64,000 nucleotides of DNA from a marine group bacterium Sva0996 bin134. GTDB taxonomy: Bacteria > Actinomycetota > Acidimicrobiia > Acidimicrobiales > Bin134. Below are positions 45,031-54,969 of the stretch, in pieces. The position numbers and the translations under genes are program-made. How positions within the stretch are numbered: position 1 is the first letter of the stretch; each line of letters begins with the position of its first letter. The notes under the pieces were generated by a model. The model was given only the letters and a program-made list of their open reading frames with translations, ran no database searches and was not told the DNA's origin. The stretch is taken from contig MPNQ01000012.1 of NCBI GenBank assembly GCA_002239105.1, forward strand, positions 29,982 through 93,981, read 5' to 3'.

Positions 45031-45864
45031 ATGGACAGCTCATCGGGTATCTCGGTCTTCGACGTCCACCACCACGTGGGCGACGCCTCCGGCGCACTGG
45101 GCTTGCCGCCCGAGGAGGCACCCGATCCCGAGGCCTATGCCGAATTGGAGCTGGCCAAGCGCATCGAGATCATGGACGCTGGCGACGTCGGCCAGGCTGC
45201 GGTGATCCCCGGCCACGGCTACCTGCGGCCCAATGGCCATGCCGACACCCGGGCGGTGAATGACCATATCGCCGCCTACCGCGACGCCACTCCCGATCGT
45301 TTCCCCGTGGCCATCGGCATTGTGGAGCCCCGCGACGGCGAGGTCAGCCTGGGCGAGTTGGAGCGGGCCGCGGGTCCCCTGGGTTTGGTCGGAATGAGCT
45401 TCCACACCCGCTTCCAAGGGGTGAGCATCGACAACCACTGGGTGTCGACCTACGTGGGGGCCATGGGCGACCTGGGCCTGTTGCCGGTGATCCACGCGCT
45501 TGACGAAACCGCGGAGGAGTCGCTGTGGAAGGTCGGGCTTCTCGCCTCCCGCCACCCTGATCTCACCATGCTGGTGCTGGACGGATACTCCACCCACGAG
45601 GGCACCAAGCACTGCGGCCACCTGGCCGCCACCTACCCCAATCTGGTGTTTGATTGCAGCCTTTCGTACAATTTTGACTTCATTGCCCACCATGTGCGCC
45701 AACACGGCGCCCACCGCTACGTCTATGGAACCGACTTGTACTCCTGGCCGCTGGGCCAGCGCATAAGCCACATCCTGGGCCAGCTCCTGGAATCCGACCT
45801 CTCTGACGAAGACAAGACCGCAGTAGCCGGGGACAACGCCCGCCGACTATTTGGACTGGATTGA
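45031..45864 (+). CDS. Amidohydrolase-related metal-dependent hydrolase
   Basis: A 277-residue TIM-barrel protein of the amidohydrolase 2 group. Metal ligands appear in FDVHHHVGD (about 10-18), a central His in PVIHALDE (about 154) and the late Asp in YGTDLYSWP (about 231). This group includes decarboxylases such as ACMSD and lactone or amide hydrolases. It is encoded directly behind an enoyl-CoA hydratase, which suggests a part in acid or ring catabolism. Reaction unassigned. Confidence 0.78.
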   Translation: MDSSSGISVFDVHHHVGDASGALGLPPEEAPDPEAYAELELAKRIEIMDAGDVGQAAVIPGHGYLRPNGHADTRAVNDHIAAYRDATPDRFPVAIGIVEPRDGEVSLGELERAAGPLGLVGMSFHTRFQGVSIDNHWVSTYVGAMGDLGLLPVIHALDETAEESLWKVGLLASRHPDLTMLVLDGYSTHEGTKHCGHLAATYPNLVFDCSLSYNFDFIAHHVRQHGAHRYVYGTDLYSWPLGQRISHILGQLLESDLSDEDKTAVAGDNARRLFGLD

Positions 45865-45866
45865 TC

Positions 45867-47813
45867 ATGAAGCGACCACAGCACTTCGCACGCTCGGGAT
45901 GGATCGCCGGAGCATTGGTTGCCGTTGCCTTGGCAGCTGGTGCATGCGGAACCGTCCCAGGCGACGACTCCGACGGTGTCGTAACGACCGACCTGAGCGA
46001 GGCATTGCCAGATGGGCTGTTTGACGCGCTGGACCGCATTGCCAATCCTCCGGCAACGCCAACCCCCGGCCCAGAACTCCAAGACGAGCAAGCGGGATCG
46101 CCGGAACAAGCTGCCAATCCACCGGCTGAGACCCTGGCCGATGAGCAGTTCGAGACGCTGGTGCCAGCGCAGCCCGATGGCGAAACCGAGCTGTCAGAGG
46201 AAGAGCTACTGCGATTGCGCGACGAGGCATTCGTGGACTTCTCCCGCTGCATTCGTGATGAGGGCTTCTCCGACTTCCCCGACATCGACAGCTCCCAGAT
46301 CGTCGACCAGGCATCGTTCCTCAGAGCCATGCAAGACGCCGGAGTGAGCTTTACCCAGCCGGGATTGGCCCCGGCGCTACAAACATGCGGCAGCGTCTTC
46401 AGCGAGCTGATCGCCCTGGCCCCCCAGCAGGACACAAATGTCCAGCAGGTGGAGCAGGAGGAAAACGCGTTGGCATTTGCTCAGTGCATGCGCGGCCAAG
46501 GGCTGGATGACTTCCCCGACCCCGACTTCGCCCAATACCCTAATTCCGGGTTTCCAGGGGCCGGTGGTGGCGGCGGCGAAAGCCTCGCTCCCGAAATCCA
46601 GGCGGCATTGAGAGTGTGCCTGCCGACATTTGGCGGAGGGGAGCCAAACCTAGCTGCTGCCCCGACTCCGTCTGACGACCCCACGCCCGAGGCCCAGGTG
46701 TTGTCGAGCACCGAGCAGAGCCCCGATCCAGTTCAGGCACCCAGTACCAGTTCGCAGACTCCCAACTCGTCCACTGAAGCTCCGCAAGCTCAGACGGAAA
46801 CCGCGAGACCAGTTTCGGGACCCACAGTCAACCCCAGCATCTTGCGCAACACCGAGGAGTTGAACACCGCCGAGGTGGTGCGACGCGACTTGGTTGATAC
46901 CGAAGAGTTCCCGGGCACCCTGGGATTCGGCGATCCTGAGCCGCTGCACACCAACACTTCGGGCATCGTCACTGGCCGTCTCCCCGAAGAGGGGGTCGTG
47001 CTCGACGCGGGAGACGTCCTCTTCGAGGTGAACAGCTACCCCGTGGTGTTGCTCCGAGGCGATCGCCCCATGTTCCGGCCCTTCGAGCGCAACATGGAAG
47101 ACGGGCCCGATGTGGAGCAGCTCGAACAAGCCTTGGCCGACATGAGGATTCCCGGCTATGAGGACATGACCATTGATGAGGACTTCACCCGAGTCAGCGA
47201 AGACGTGGTGGAGGAATGGCAGAATCGGTTGGGCGTCGACGAGACCGGCGTCATCGACATGGGCTTCGTGGTGTTCATCCCAGAGCCCATCCGCATCTCG
47301 TCGGTGAATGTGATCGAGGGTCAGTCGATCGCCGCCCAAACGACTGCCTTCACGGTTACCGGCCAATACCAAGAAATCGTCAGCAACCTAGACCCCGGTG
47401 ACGCCGAGATCGTCAACCGGCTCGACCGGGTGGAAGTCGAGCTGCCCGACGGTCGGATCACACCGGGAGCGGTCGCGGAAGTGGCCCGAGTAGCCACCCG
47501 GCGGACCAATGCCCAGACCGGTGCGCCCGGTGATCCCACCATCGAAGTGATCATCGTGCTGCTGGACGGCGAGGCTTCAGCCCGCTTCGATGCTGCTCCA
47601 GTTGACTGGACGATTACCAAGGAGGTGACTCCCAACGCCTTGGTGGTCCCAGCCTCGGCGCTAATCGCCACCGTTGACGGAGGCTTCTCAGTGGAGGTGG
47701 TCAACAACGGGTCGACCACTCTGGTACAAGTTGAGGTGGGCACTTTCGTAGACGCCTTCGTGCAGATCATTGCCGGCAATCTCCAAGAAGGCGACCGGGT
47801 TCGCATCCCTTAG
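45867..47813 (+). CDS. MacA/HlyD-like efflux adaptor lipoprotein with N-terminal CMR/FPDP repeat domain
   Basis: A 648-residue exported protein. The signal peptide ends AAGACGTV (lipid Cys about 28). Two related units follow: [17 protein letters not shown] with a later LQTCGSVF (about 120-180), and [18 protein letters not shown] with a later LRVCLPTF (about 200-255). A Thr/Ser/Pro linker leads to the adaptor part: [22 protein letters not shown], a peptidoglycan-binding-like helical part ([19 protein letters not shown]), and a C-terminal barrel ending [16 protein letters not shown]. It is followed by a MacB-like ATPase and permease, so it should be the extracytoplasmic partner of that ABC system. 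ATG 45867 is used, 3 nt after the amidohydrolase stop. Confidence 0.75.
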   Translation: MKRPQHFARSGWIAGALVAVALAAGACGTVPGDDSDGVVTTDLSEALPDGLFDALDRIANPPATPTPGPELQDEQAGSPEQAANPPAETLADEQFETLVPAQPDGETELSEEELLRLRDEAFVDFSRCIRDEGFSDFPDIDSSQIVDQASFLRAMQDAGVSFTQPGLAPALQTCGSVFSELIALAPQQDTNVQQVEQEENALAFAQCMRGQGLDDFPDPDFAQYPNSGFPGAGGGGGESLAPEIQAALRVCLPTFGGGEPNLAAAPTPSDDPTPEAQVLSSTEQSPDPVQAPSTSSQTPNSSTEAPQAQTETARPVSGPTVNPSILRNTEELNTAEVVRRDLVDTEEFPGTLGFGDPEPLHTNTSGIVTGRLPEEGVVLDAGDVLFEVNSYPVVLLRGDRPMFRPFERNMEDGPDVEQLEQALADMRIPGYEDMTIDEDFTRVSEDVVEEWQNRLGVDETGVIDMGFVVFIPEPIRISSVNVIEGQSIAAQTTAFTVTGQYQEIVSNLDPGDAEIVNRLDRVEVELPDGRITPGAVAEVARVATRRTNAQTGAPGDPTIEVIIVLLDGEASARFDAAPVDWTITKEVTPNALVVPASALIATVDGGFSVEVVNNGSTTLVQVEVGTFVDAFVQIIAGNLQEGDRVRIP

Positions 47814-47844
47814 GAGTCTGACTACGACGCAGGGGGAAGCCCTG

Positions 47845-48540
47845 ATGACGAAGGAGCCCCGGAAGGTGCTGGAGTTGCACCAGGTGGTCAAGCACTACCC
47901 GGGCTCACCGCCGGTCCGAGCCTTGGACGGTGTGGACTTGGTGGTCCACGCCGGAGAACTGGTGGCCGTGGTCGGCCCCTCGGGATCGGGCAAGAGCACC
48001 ATGCTCAACATGATGGGTGCCTTGGACCGACCCAGCTCGGGCAGAATCGTGGTTGACGGCGAAGAGCTGTCGCAGATGAAGGACCACGAGGTAGCCGGGG
48101 TCCGAGGAAGTCGCATCGGGTTCGTGTTCCAGCAATTCCACCTGCTGGAAGGGCTGTCAGCGGTCGACAACGTGGCCACGGGCACCCTCTACCAGGGAAG
48201 CAGCCTTCGATGGCGGCGGCAGATGGCCCGGGAAGTTTTGGAGCGCGTCGGTCTCGGCCACCGAATGGATCACCGGCCGGGCAAGCTCTCTGGGGGTGAG
48301 CGCCAGCGGGTGGCCATTGCCCGGGCGCTGTTGGGCGACCCCGCGATCGTGCTGGCCGATGAGCCCACCGGCAACCTCGACTCCCAAACCACCGAGGAGA
48401 TCATTGGGCTTTTCTTGGAGTTGAATCATGCAGGTTCCACCATCGTGATCATCACCCACGATCGGGAACTAGCCGCCCGAATGCCTCGATCTGTGGCCAT
48501 CCTCGACGGCCTCATCAGCCACGACTCGGCAGCACACTGA
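47845..48540 (+). CDS. MacB/LolD-type ABC transporter ATP-binding protein
   Basis: A 231-residue ATPase: Walker [10 protein letters not shown] (about 46), signature [15 protein letters not shown], Walker [13 protein letters not shown] and switch His in IIITHDREL. The size and motifs are those of stand-alone MacB/LolD/FtsE cassettes. ATG 47845 is favoured by AGGGGGAAG upstream; an earlier in-frame start would lie inside the adaptor gene. It works with the FtsX-like permease next to it. Confidence 0.92.
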   Translation: MTKEPRKVLELHQVVKHYPGSPPVRALDGVDLVVHAGELVAVVGPSGSGKSTMLNMMGALDRPSSGRIVVDGEELSQMKDHEVAGVRGSRIGFVFQQFHLLEGLSAVDNVATGTLYQGSSLRWRRQMAREVLERVGLGHRMDHRPGKLSGGERQRVAIARALLGDPAIVLADEPTGNLDSQTTEEIIGLFLELNHAGSTIVIITHDRELAARMPRSVAILDGLISHDSAAH

Positions 48541-48582
48541 GATGGCCACGAGCAAACAAAGACCCGTGAGGCCGTAGCGGAG

Positions 48583-49785
48583 ATGGCCGAAAGCAAATTG
48601 CGAGCCCGCGATGCCATTTCTCTGGGCACTCTGGGATTGCGGACCCGCAAGGGTCGTACGGCCATGGCTGCCATCGGTATCGCCATCGGGGTGGCCTCGC
48701 TCATTGCTTTGGTGGGCATCATCAACTCTGGAGAAGCCGATGCCCAACGCGACCTTCTTGAGCAGGGGATCGACGTGTTGGAGCTGACTCCAGGAACTTC
48801 CTTCGCCGGCGATCCCGAGCTTCTCCCTGGAGCAGCCGCGGCCATCGACACCCACATGCGAGATGTGGTGAAAGTGGTGGCCTCCATCCGCCGGGTGCCG
48901 GCCACCCTCCGCAAGACTGATTTCATTCCGGAAGTTGAGACCGGAGGCATTCGCCTATTCGCGGTGGATGAGGACGACCTGGACCTTCTAGTCCCGCTGC
49001 GCGGTGGGGTGGCCCACGGTCGGTTCCACGATGCCGCCACCGTGCGAGTCCCCACGGTGGTGTTGGGCTCCGATACCGCCGAGGTTCTGGGTTTCGACGA
49101 ACTCTACGCCCAACCCACCGTTCACATCTCTGGCCACGACTTTGCCGTTATCGGCGTGCTGGACCCTTTCACCATCAGCCAAGGGCTGACCCTGAATCGG
49201 GCTGCGCTCATAGGATTTCCCGTAGCCGAGCAGCTCTATGACGCCGATGAGAACCCCGAGCGCATCTGGGTGCAGTCCGATCTGGACGTGATCGAACAGG
49301 TCAGGGAGCTGCTCCCCCGTCAGGCCAATCCAGAGGCACCCGGAGAGGTCGCGGTCTCATCGCTGGATCTCGAAGCCCGGGAGATAATCAGTGAGAACTT
49401 CGAATCGCTGCTCAGCTTGCTGGTGGTGGTCATCATCGTGGTGGGGGCCATCGGTGTGGGCAACATCATGCTGATCTCGGTGCTGGAGCGCCGGGGCGAG
49501 ATTGGGGTGCGTCGGGCGCTCGGCGCCAAAAAGACCCACATTGCCGTGCAGTTCCTCATCGAGTCGGTGCTGCTGACCGTTCTCGGCGGCCTGATAGGCA
49601 TCATGTTCGGACTGGCAGTCGTGTCGGTGGTCACCAGAGTGCTGGACTGGCCGTTGACGATCGAGTTCTTGTTCATCGTCGTCGGGCTGGCCGTCACCGT
49701 GGGAGTGGGCCTGGTTGCCGGCCTCTATCCAGCATGGAGAGCTTCCCGCATGGACCCAGCCGAGGCCGTTCGCCCCGCCGCATAG
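48583..49785 (+). CDS. MacB/FtsX-type ABC transporter permease
   Basis: A 400-residue permease with one N-terminal membrane helix (TAMAAIGIAIGVASLIALVG), a large extracytoplasmic MacB-like domain of about 220 residues, and three C-terminal helices (LLSLLVVVIIVVGAIGVGNI onwards). GEIGVRRALGAKKTHI is the conserved cytoplasmic loop. With the ATPase and adaptor it makes a tripartite-like export or mechanotransmission system for a peptide, lipid or drug. Confidence 0.9.
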   Translation: MAESKLRARDAISLGTLGLRTRKGRTAMAAIGIAIGVASLIALVGIINSGEADAQRDLLEQGIDVLELTPGTSFAGDPELLPGAAAAIDTHMRDVVKVVASIRRVPATLRKTDFIPEVETGGIRLFAVDEDDLDLLVPLRGGVAHGRFHDAATVRVPTVVLGSDTAEVLGFDELYAQPTVHISGHDFAVIGVLDPFTISQGLTLNRAALIGFPVAEQLYDADENPERIWVQSDLDVIEQVRELLPRQANPEAPGEVAVSSLDLEAREIISENFESLLSLLVVVIIVVGAIGVGNIMLISVLERRGEIGVRRALGAKKTHIAVQFLIESVLLTVLGGLIGIMFGLAVVSVVTRVLDWPLTIEFLFIVVGLAVTVGVGLVAGLYPAWRASRMDPAEAVRPAA

Positions 49786-49836
49786 TTTGGCCCTCCCGCT
49801 CTTTGGCCGTTGCCCCTGCCCCCTAGTGTCTAAACC

Positions 49837-51039
49837 ATGACCCTCACCCTGGATGAGTTTCGGGAGCGGACTCGGGAATTTCTGGCCGCCAACGCCGTTC
49901 CCCGCAGCGAGCCGCCAGTGGAGTGGACCGAGATCAAGATGGTGGACGAGTGTCGCCGGTTTCACGGGGCGCTGGCCAATGCCGGGCTGGGGGGCATCAC
50001 CTACCCGGTGGAGTACGGCGGTTTGGGCCTGGACAAGGGCTATGTCGAGGTGTTCAACCAAGAGCTATCCAAGTACCAGGCGCCGCTTATCCCCACGGCC
50101 ATCTCCCACGGCATGTGCTTGCCGGTTATGAACGACTTCGGAACACCCGAACAGAAGGCTCGCCATCAGTCTCGGATCATTCGGTGCGACGAGATCTGGT
50201 GCCAGATGTTCTCCGAGCCCGGCGCCGGCTCCGACGTGGCGTCGTTGGCTATGCGGGCGATCCGCGACGGCGACGAGTGGGTGCTGAACGGCCAGAAGGT
50301 GTGGACCTCAGGTGCCCAGTACTGCGACTACGGCCTGTGCGTGGCCCGCACCGACCCCGCCCAGCCCAAGCATCGCGGACTGTCCATGTTCATCGTCGAC
50401 CTGTCGTTGCCCGGAGTGGACATCCGACCTCTGCGCCAGATCAACGGGAGCTCTCACTTCAACGAGGTCTACCTGACCGACGCCAGAGTAGGCCACGACT
50501 GCCTGGTCGGTGGCGAGGGCAACGGATGGAACGTGGCCGTAGCCATGCTCATGTACGAACGGGTGGCCATTGGAGCCGGGGGCAGCGGGGCCATGTCCCA
50601 GTCGATGGGTAGCGCCAAGCTCATCGAAGAAGCCCGACGGCGGGGTCGCGACGGCGACCCAGTAGTCCGCGATGCGCTTGCCGATCTCTACATCCGCGAG
50701 CGCATCCAGAAATTCATCGGCATGAGGATCCGCCAAGCCGCTGAATCTGGTAAAGCCCCCGGTCCGGAGGGATCCATCGCCAAGCTGAACGCCGCCATCT
50801 TGAGCCGCCAAGCATCCGATGTGGCCATCGAGCTAGCCGGTGCATGCGGTCAGGCATGGGATGCCGCAAATGACGATGCCGATGAATGGGCCAGCGCAGT
50901 GATCAGCGCCCCGGCCATGGCCATCGCCGGGGGCACCAACGAGGTGCAGCGCAACATCATCGGCGAACGGGTGCTGGGCCTGCCCAAAGAGCCCGATCCC
51001 TTCAAGGGCCAGCCCTGGGAGGAAGTCCCCCGCTCCTAG
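49837..51039 (+). CDS. Acyl-CoA dehydrogenase
   Basis: A 400-residue FAD acyl-CoA dehydrogenase with all three domains. MFSEPGAGSDVASL (flavin/substrate loop), WVLNGQKVWTSGA (about 148-160) and the C-terminal GGTNEVQRNIIGERVLGLP are clear. It introduces a 2,3 double bond into an acyl-CoA, passing electrons to ETF. It resembles FadE proteins of actinobacterial lipid or steroid catabolism. It converges on coaE with 9 nt between stops. Confidence 0.9.
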   Translation: MTLTLDEFRERTREFLAANAVPRSEPPVEWTEIKMVDECRRFHGALANAGLGGITYPVEYGGLGLDKGYVEVFNQELSKYQAPLIPTAISHGMCLPVMNDFGTPEQKARHQSRIIRCDEIWCQMFSEPGAGSDVASLAMRAIRDGDEWVLNGQKVWTSGAQYCDYGLCVARTDPAQPKHRGLSMFIVDLSLPGVDIRPLRQINGSSHFNEVYLTDARVGHDCLVGGEGNGWNVAVAMLMYERVAIGAGGSGAMSQSMGSAKLIEEARRRGRDGDPVVRDALADLYIRERIQKFIGMRIRQAAESGKAPGPEGSIAKLNAAILSRQASDVAIELAGACGQAWDAANDDADEWASAVISAPAMAIAGGTNEVQRNIIGERVLGLPKEPDPFKGQPWEEVPRS

Positions 51040-51048
51040 TGATCTGGA

Positions 51049-51660
51049 CTAGATCCCAGTCAGCTCGGCCCACACCTCATCGACGGCCCTAGCCAGATCT
51101 TCGGGGCTGGCGTCATTCACGATCACATGGTCGGCCAGAGCCCGGCGCTGGGAGTCGCTGGCTTGGCTGGCCATACGGGCCCGGGCCTGCTCCTCGGTGA
51201 GGCCCCGTTCGATCAGCCGGGGCAGGCGCACCTCCAGTGGAGCCTCCACCACCACCACATTGGTATAGCCCCGACCCGACGCCAGTTGGCCTAAGCGGCT
51301 CTCGGCCAATACGGCCATGTCCAGCACCACAACCTGAACCTCTCCCCTGTCCGCAAACCCCTTGAGCTGGGCGTCTAGCTCGGCGTTGATGGCCGGATGG
51401 CTGACCGCCTCCAAGGCAGCCAGCCGGTCGGGACGGCCGAACACCTCTGCGGCCACCTTGCCCCGGTCGATGTGGCCGTCGTCATTCAGAATCCCAGGGC
51501 CGAAGGCATCGACCACCCCACGCTCGGCCCGCCCCCCGGGGGCCAGCACTTCTCGCCCGATGGCGTCCACGTCGATCACCGCCGCGCCCCTCTCGGCAAA
51601 CCGGGCCGCCGCGGTTGACTTCCCCGCGCCGATCCCCCCGGTAAGTCCCACCACCAGCAT
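51049..51660 (-). CDS. coaE: Dephospho-CoA kinase
   Basis: A 203-residue P-loop kinase making coenzyme A from dephospho-CoA and ATP, the last step of CoA synthesis. MLVVGLTGGIGAGKSTAA holds Walker A; VIDVDAIGREVL and VVLDMAVLAE are the conserved acceptor-site segments, and ANRP-region equivalents (RLPRLIERGL) follow. ATG 51660 matches the family N-terminus. An essential core gene lying between acyl-CoA dehydrogenase genes; it is divergent from the next one by 60 bp. Confidence 0.93.
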   Translation of the reverse strand: MLVVGLTGGIGAGKSTAAARFAERGAAVIDVDAIGREVLAPGGRAERGVVDAFGPGILNDDGHIDRGKVAAEVFGRPDRLAALEAVSHPAINAELDAQLKGFADRGEVQVVVLDMAVLAESRLGQLASGRGYTNVVVVEAPLEVRLPRLIERGLTEEQARARMASQASDSQRRALADHVIVNDASPEDLARAVDEVWAELTGI

Positions 51661-51720
51661 GGCCGAGAGGCTACCCGCCCTGGATAGCCCCGCTTCGGCT
51701 CGTGCTGCCAGACTAAGCCC

Positions 51721-52908
51721 ATGCGCGTCGAGCTGACCGATGACCAACTGGCGCTCCAGCAGGAGTTGCGGGGCTACTTCTCAAACCTGATGACCGACGA
51801 GGTGCGGGCGAAGATCCGCCACACCGAGACCGAGGCCAACGAGGACTACAAGGCACTGATCCGCCAAATCGGCAGCGACGGCTGGCTGGGCGTGGGCTGG
51901 CCCGTGGAGTACGGCGGCAAGGGGTTCACCCCCATCGAGCAGTACATCTTTTTCAATGAGGCCTGGGCTGCCCAGGTGCCGGTGCCTTTTCTCACCATCA
52001 ACACGGTGGGGCCCACCATCCGGGAGTACGGCAACGACCGCCAAAAGGACTTCTTCTTGAAGAAGATCCTGGCCGGCGAGATGCACTTCTCCATCGGCTA
52101 TTCCGAGCCCACCGCGGGTACCGATTTGGCTGCTCTCAAGACCAAGGCGGTGCGCGACGGCGACGAGTGGATCATCAACGGCCAAAAGCAGTTCACCAGC
52201 CTGGCCTACGACGCTGACTATGTGTGGTTGGCCGCCCGCACCGATCCCGATGCCCCTGCCCACAAGGGCATCACCATGTTCTTGGCCCCCGCCGACGATC
52301 CTGGTTTCGACATTCAGCCGTTCATCACCATGGGAGGCTCTCACACCACGTCCACTTTCTACGACAATGTGCGGGTGCCCGACTGGCTTCGGGTGGGCGA
52401 GGTGAACGGGGGTTGGGGCCTCATCACCAACCAGCTCAACCACGAGCGGGTTTCGCTGTGCGCCTCGGGGGGCATCGCCAACCTGGTGAAGCAGGCGGTG
52501 GATTGGGCCAAGGAGGCCAAGCTGCCCGACGGCCGCCGGGTGATCGACCAAGAGTGGGTTCAGGTCAAGCTGGCCGAGTGCCGGGCTCGGGTGGAGTTCC
52601 TCGACCTGTTGAACTGGAAGGTGGCCTACGAATCCACGGTGGGCAACAACGTGAGCCCGGCCCTGGCCTCCACCATCAAGGTGTGGGGCTCGGAGTCGAT
52701 GCATCTCATCTACTCAGGGCTGACTGAGGTAGTCGGCGCCACCGGTCACCTCAAGAAGGGCTCCCCCCACGCCGATTTCTCCAGCCGGATGGAGGAGTCC
52801 TACCGGGGCTGTTGGATCCTCACTTTCGGCGGCGGCACCAACGAGATCCAGCGGGACATTATCGGCATGGCCGGCCTCGGCCTGCCCCGCGAGAAGCGCC
52901 GCAAGTAG
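51721..52908 (+). CDS. Acyl-CoA dehydrogenase, probable FAD-binding subunit of a heteromer
   Basis: A 395-residue acyl-CoA dehydrogenase with IGYSEPTAGTDLAALKT, WIINGQKQFTSLA (about 144-156) and the FAD-contacting C-terminus FGGGTNEIQRDIIGMAGLGLP. It is followed 17 nt later by a second, shorter dehydrogenase-like gene that lacks this C-terminal motif. Adjacent pairs of this kind in actinobacteria (the FadE/ChsE pairs of cholesterol side-chain breakdown) form alpha2beta2 enzymes for bulky substrates. Confidence 0.9.
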   Translation: MRVELTDDQLALQQELRGYFSNLMTDEVRAKIRHTETEANEDYKALIRQIGSDGWLGVGWPVEYGGKGFTPIEQYIFFNEAWAAQVPVPFLTINTVGPTIREYGNDRQKDFFLKKILAGEMHFSIGYSEPTAGTDLAALKTKAVRDGDEWIINGQKQFTSLAYDADYVWLAARTDPDAPAHKGITMFLAPADDPGFDIQPFITMGGSHTTSTFYDNVRVPDWLRVGEVNGGWGLITNQLNHERVSLCASGGIANLVKQAVDWAKEAKLPDGRRVIDQEWVQVKLAECRARVEFLDLLNWKVAYESTVGNNVSPALASTIKVWGSESMHLIYSGLTEVVGATGHLKKGSPHADFSSRMEESYRGCWILTFGGGTNEIQRDIIGMAGLGLPREKRRK

Positions 52909-52925
52909 CAATCAGGAGGCACGAC

Positions 52926-54035
52926 ATGGATTTCTCATTGAACGAAGAGCACAAAGCGGTAGCCGAGCTGGCCAATCGGATCATGGGCGACCGCCTCGAC
53001 ATGGAGCGGCTGATGGAGATCGAGGCCGCCGACGAATGGTTCGACCGGGACCTCTATGCCGACCTGGCTGCTGCCGGGCTGGTGGGAATCGGGCTGAGCG
53101 AGGACGTTGGCGGAGGAGGCTTGGACCTGATCGCCGTCGGGCAGGTGTTCGAAGCCCAAGGGCGTCATGTAGCCCCCATTCCGCTGTGGAGCGGGATGCT
53201 GGCCGCGCTGGCCATCGATGCCTTCGGTACCGATGAGCAGCGCCACCGGGAGTTGCCCGGCTGCGCCGATGGGTCCAACGTGTTGACTGTCGGCCTACAG
53301 GAGTACCTGAACGACGACATCACCAGTCCCATGGCCCGCGTGGTGGATGGCAAGTTGGTGGGCACCAAAGAGGTAGTGGAGTTCGCCGCCGAGTCGTCCA
53401 AGATCGTGGTGGTCGCCGGGCTCGACGACGGCACCGACAACGGGATCATCAGCGGTACCGGGCTGTTCTTGATGGACCTGGCCAACCCAGGGGTGACCAT
53501 GGAGGCGGGCATGTCTACCCGGCTTCAGCCCGTGCATCAGGTGAGCTTCTACGGCGTTCCGTGCGAGCCGCTTGGGCCAGCCGACGGCGCGTCGGTTCAA
53601 TGGATAGCCGATCGGGCGGTGGCTCTGTTGTGCGCCATCCAGGTAGGGGTGGTTGACCGGGCCCTGCGCCTCTCCGCCGAGTACACCTCAACTCGGGAGC
53701 AGTTCGGCCGTCCAGTGGCCACGTTCCAGGCGGTCACCCAGCGATTGGCCGACCAGTTCATGCATGTGGAGGCGGTGCGGTTATGCGCCTGCGCCGTGCT
53801 CTACGACCTGGCCCACGGCAATGACGCCTCGCTGCGGCTGCCCATCGCCAAGTGGTACGCCTCCCATTGGGCCCACGACGTGGCCCACGCCACCCAGCAC
53901 GTCCACGGAGGTATGGGCGTGAGCGTCGACTACCCCCTCCACCGCTACACCCTGTGGAACAAGCACATCGAGTGCAGTCTGGGCGCTGGCACCCAGCAGC
54001 TCCGCACCCTGGGCAGGCAGCTGGCGGCCAGCTAA
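52926..54035 (+). CDS. Acyl-CoA dehydrogenase-like subunit lacking the C-terminal GGTxE motif
   Basis: A 369-residue acyl-CoA dehydrogenase homologue starting MDFSLNEEHKAVAELAN at ATG 52926 (AGGAGG just upstream). The C-terminus reads HRYTLWNKHIECSLGAGTQQ where full enzymes have GGTNE, and the middle domain lacks the usual GSD flavin loop. This fits the non-catalytic partner of a hetero-oligomeric dehydrogenase with the preceding gene product. Its stop overlaps the convergent esterase gene by 4 nt. Confidence 0.85.
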   Translation: MDFSLNEEHKAVAELANRIMGDRLDMERLMEIEAADEWFDRDLYADLAAAGLVGIGLSEDVGGGGLDLIAVGQVFEAQGRHVAPIPLWSGMLAALAIDAFGTDEQRHRELPGCADGSNVLTVGLQEYLNDDITSPMARVVDGKLVGTKEVVEFAAESSKIVVVAGLDDGTDNGIISGTGLFLMDLANPGVTMEAGMSTRLQPVHQVSFYGVPCEPLGPADGASVQWIADRAVALLCAIQVGVVDRALRLSAEYTSTREQFGRPVATFQAVTQRLADQFMHVEAVRLCACAVLYDLAHGNDASLRLPIAKWYASHWAHDVAHATQHVHGGMGVSVDYPLHRYTLWNKHIECSLGAGTQQLRTLGRQLAAS

Positions 54036-54934
54036 GTCCTCTCGGCAATGTAGGCCGCTAGTTCGGCGATGCCTTCCTCGGCTTCGGGGGCGACTCCGGC
54101 CAGCAAGTGCCATACGTGCATCATGTCTTGCCAGGGGCGGAACTCTACGGACCCGTTGGCGTTCTCGATGGCCTTGACCACTCGGGTGCTGTCGTCGTAG
54201 AGCACCTCCTCGGTGCCCACCTGGATCATCATGGGGGGCAGGTTGTCGAAGGTGCCAAACACCGGGGAGACGTAGGGGTCGGTGGCGTCTGTGCTTTGGG
54301 CGTAGGCCATCACCATGCCCGACAGGGCGTCGGCCCCGGCCAGCAGGGGGTCGCGCTCGGCCCGCTCGGTCATGGAGTCGCCGGTAAAAGTTAGATCAGT
54401 CCACGGTGAGATGGGGGCGGCACAGGCCGGTAGGGCCATGCCCTCATCCCGCAGCTTCATGCACAGCGCGATGGTCAGTCCCCCACCAGCGGAGTCGCCG
54501 GAAATGGCGGTGTGGGCCGCCTCTCCCCCATTGGCCAGGTGCCATTGCCACGCGGCCATGGCGTCGTCTAGGGCGGCCGGGAAAGGGCTCTCGGGGGCGA
54601 GGCGGTAGTCCACGTTCAGCAGCCGGGCCTTTGCCCCTTGGGCCAAGCGACTCACCACGTGTCGGTGGGTGTTGAGGCTGCCCACCACATAGCCGCCGCC
54701 ATGCAAGTACACAATGGTCCGATTTCCCTCCACCTCGGGAGGTGTGACCCACTCCGCCGAAACCCCTCCGGCATCTACCGGCGCGAAGCTCACGCCGTCG
54801 GGAACGGGCATCGAGCTGTAACCCGCCTCGAAACCGGCCCGAGTCGTAGCCAAATCGGGTGGAGGGCCGGCGGCAGATTCCTGCATCTGCTGCTTCAGAG
54901 CGGCCACTGCGGCGTTGTAGGCATCTGACGGCAT
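54032..54934 (-). CDS. Alpha/beta hydrolase, hormone-sensitive-lipase family
   Basis: A 300-residue carboxylesterase. The oxyanion motif is YLHGGGYVVGS (about 79-89), the nucleophile Ser is in GDSAGGG (about 153), and a late His is in MMHVWHLLAG (about 276). The family hydrolyses short to medium acyl esters. ATG 54934 is chosen for the TGAGGAGGAATC ribosome site; the frame is open upstream but that sequence lies in the next gene's 3' end. Part of a minus-strand pair with the hydroxyacid dehydrogenase. Confidence 0.87.
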   Translation of the reverse strand: MPSDAYNAAVAALKQQMQESAAGPPPDLATTRAGFEAGYSSMPVPDGVSFAPVDAGGVSAEWVTPPEVEGNRTIVYLHGGGYVVGSLNTHRHVVSRLAQGAKARLLNVDYRLAPESPFPAALDDAMAAWQWHLANGGEAAHTAISGDSAGGGLTIALCMKLRDEGMALPACAAPISPWTDLTFTGDSMTERAERDPLLAGADALSGMVMAYAQSTDATDPYVSPVFGTFDNLPPMMIQVGTEEVLYDDSTRVVKAIENANGSVEFRPWQDMMHVWHLLAGVAPEAEEGIAELAAYIAERT

Positions 54935-54969
54935 GGGTGATTCCTCCTCAGTGGGATCTGTTCGTATTC

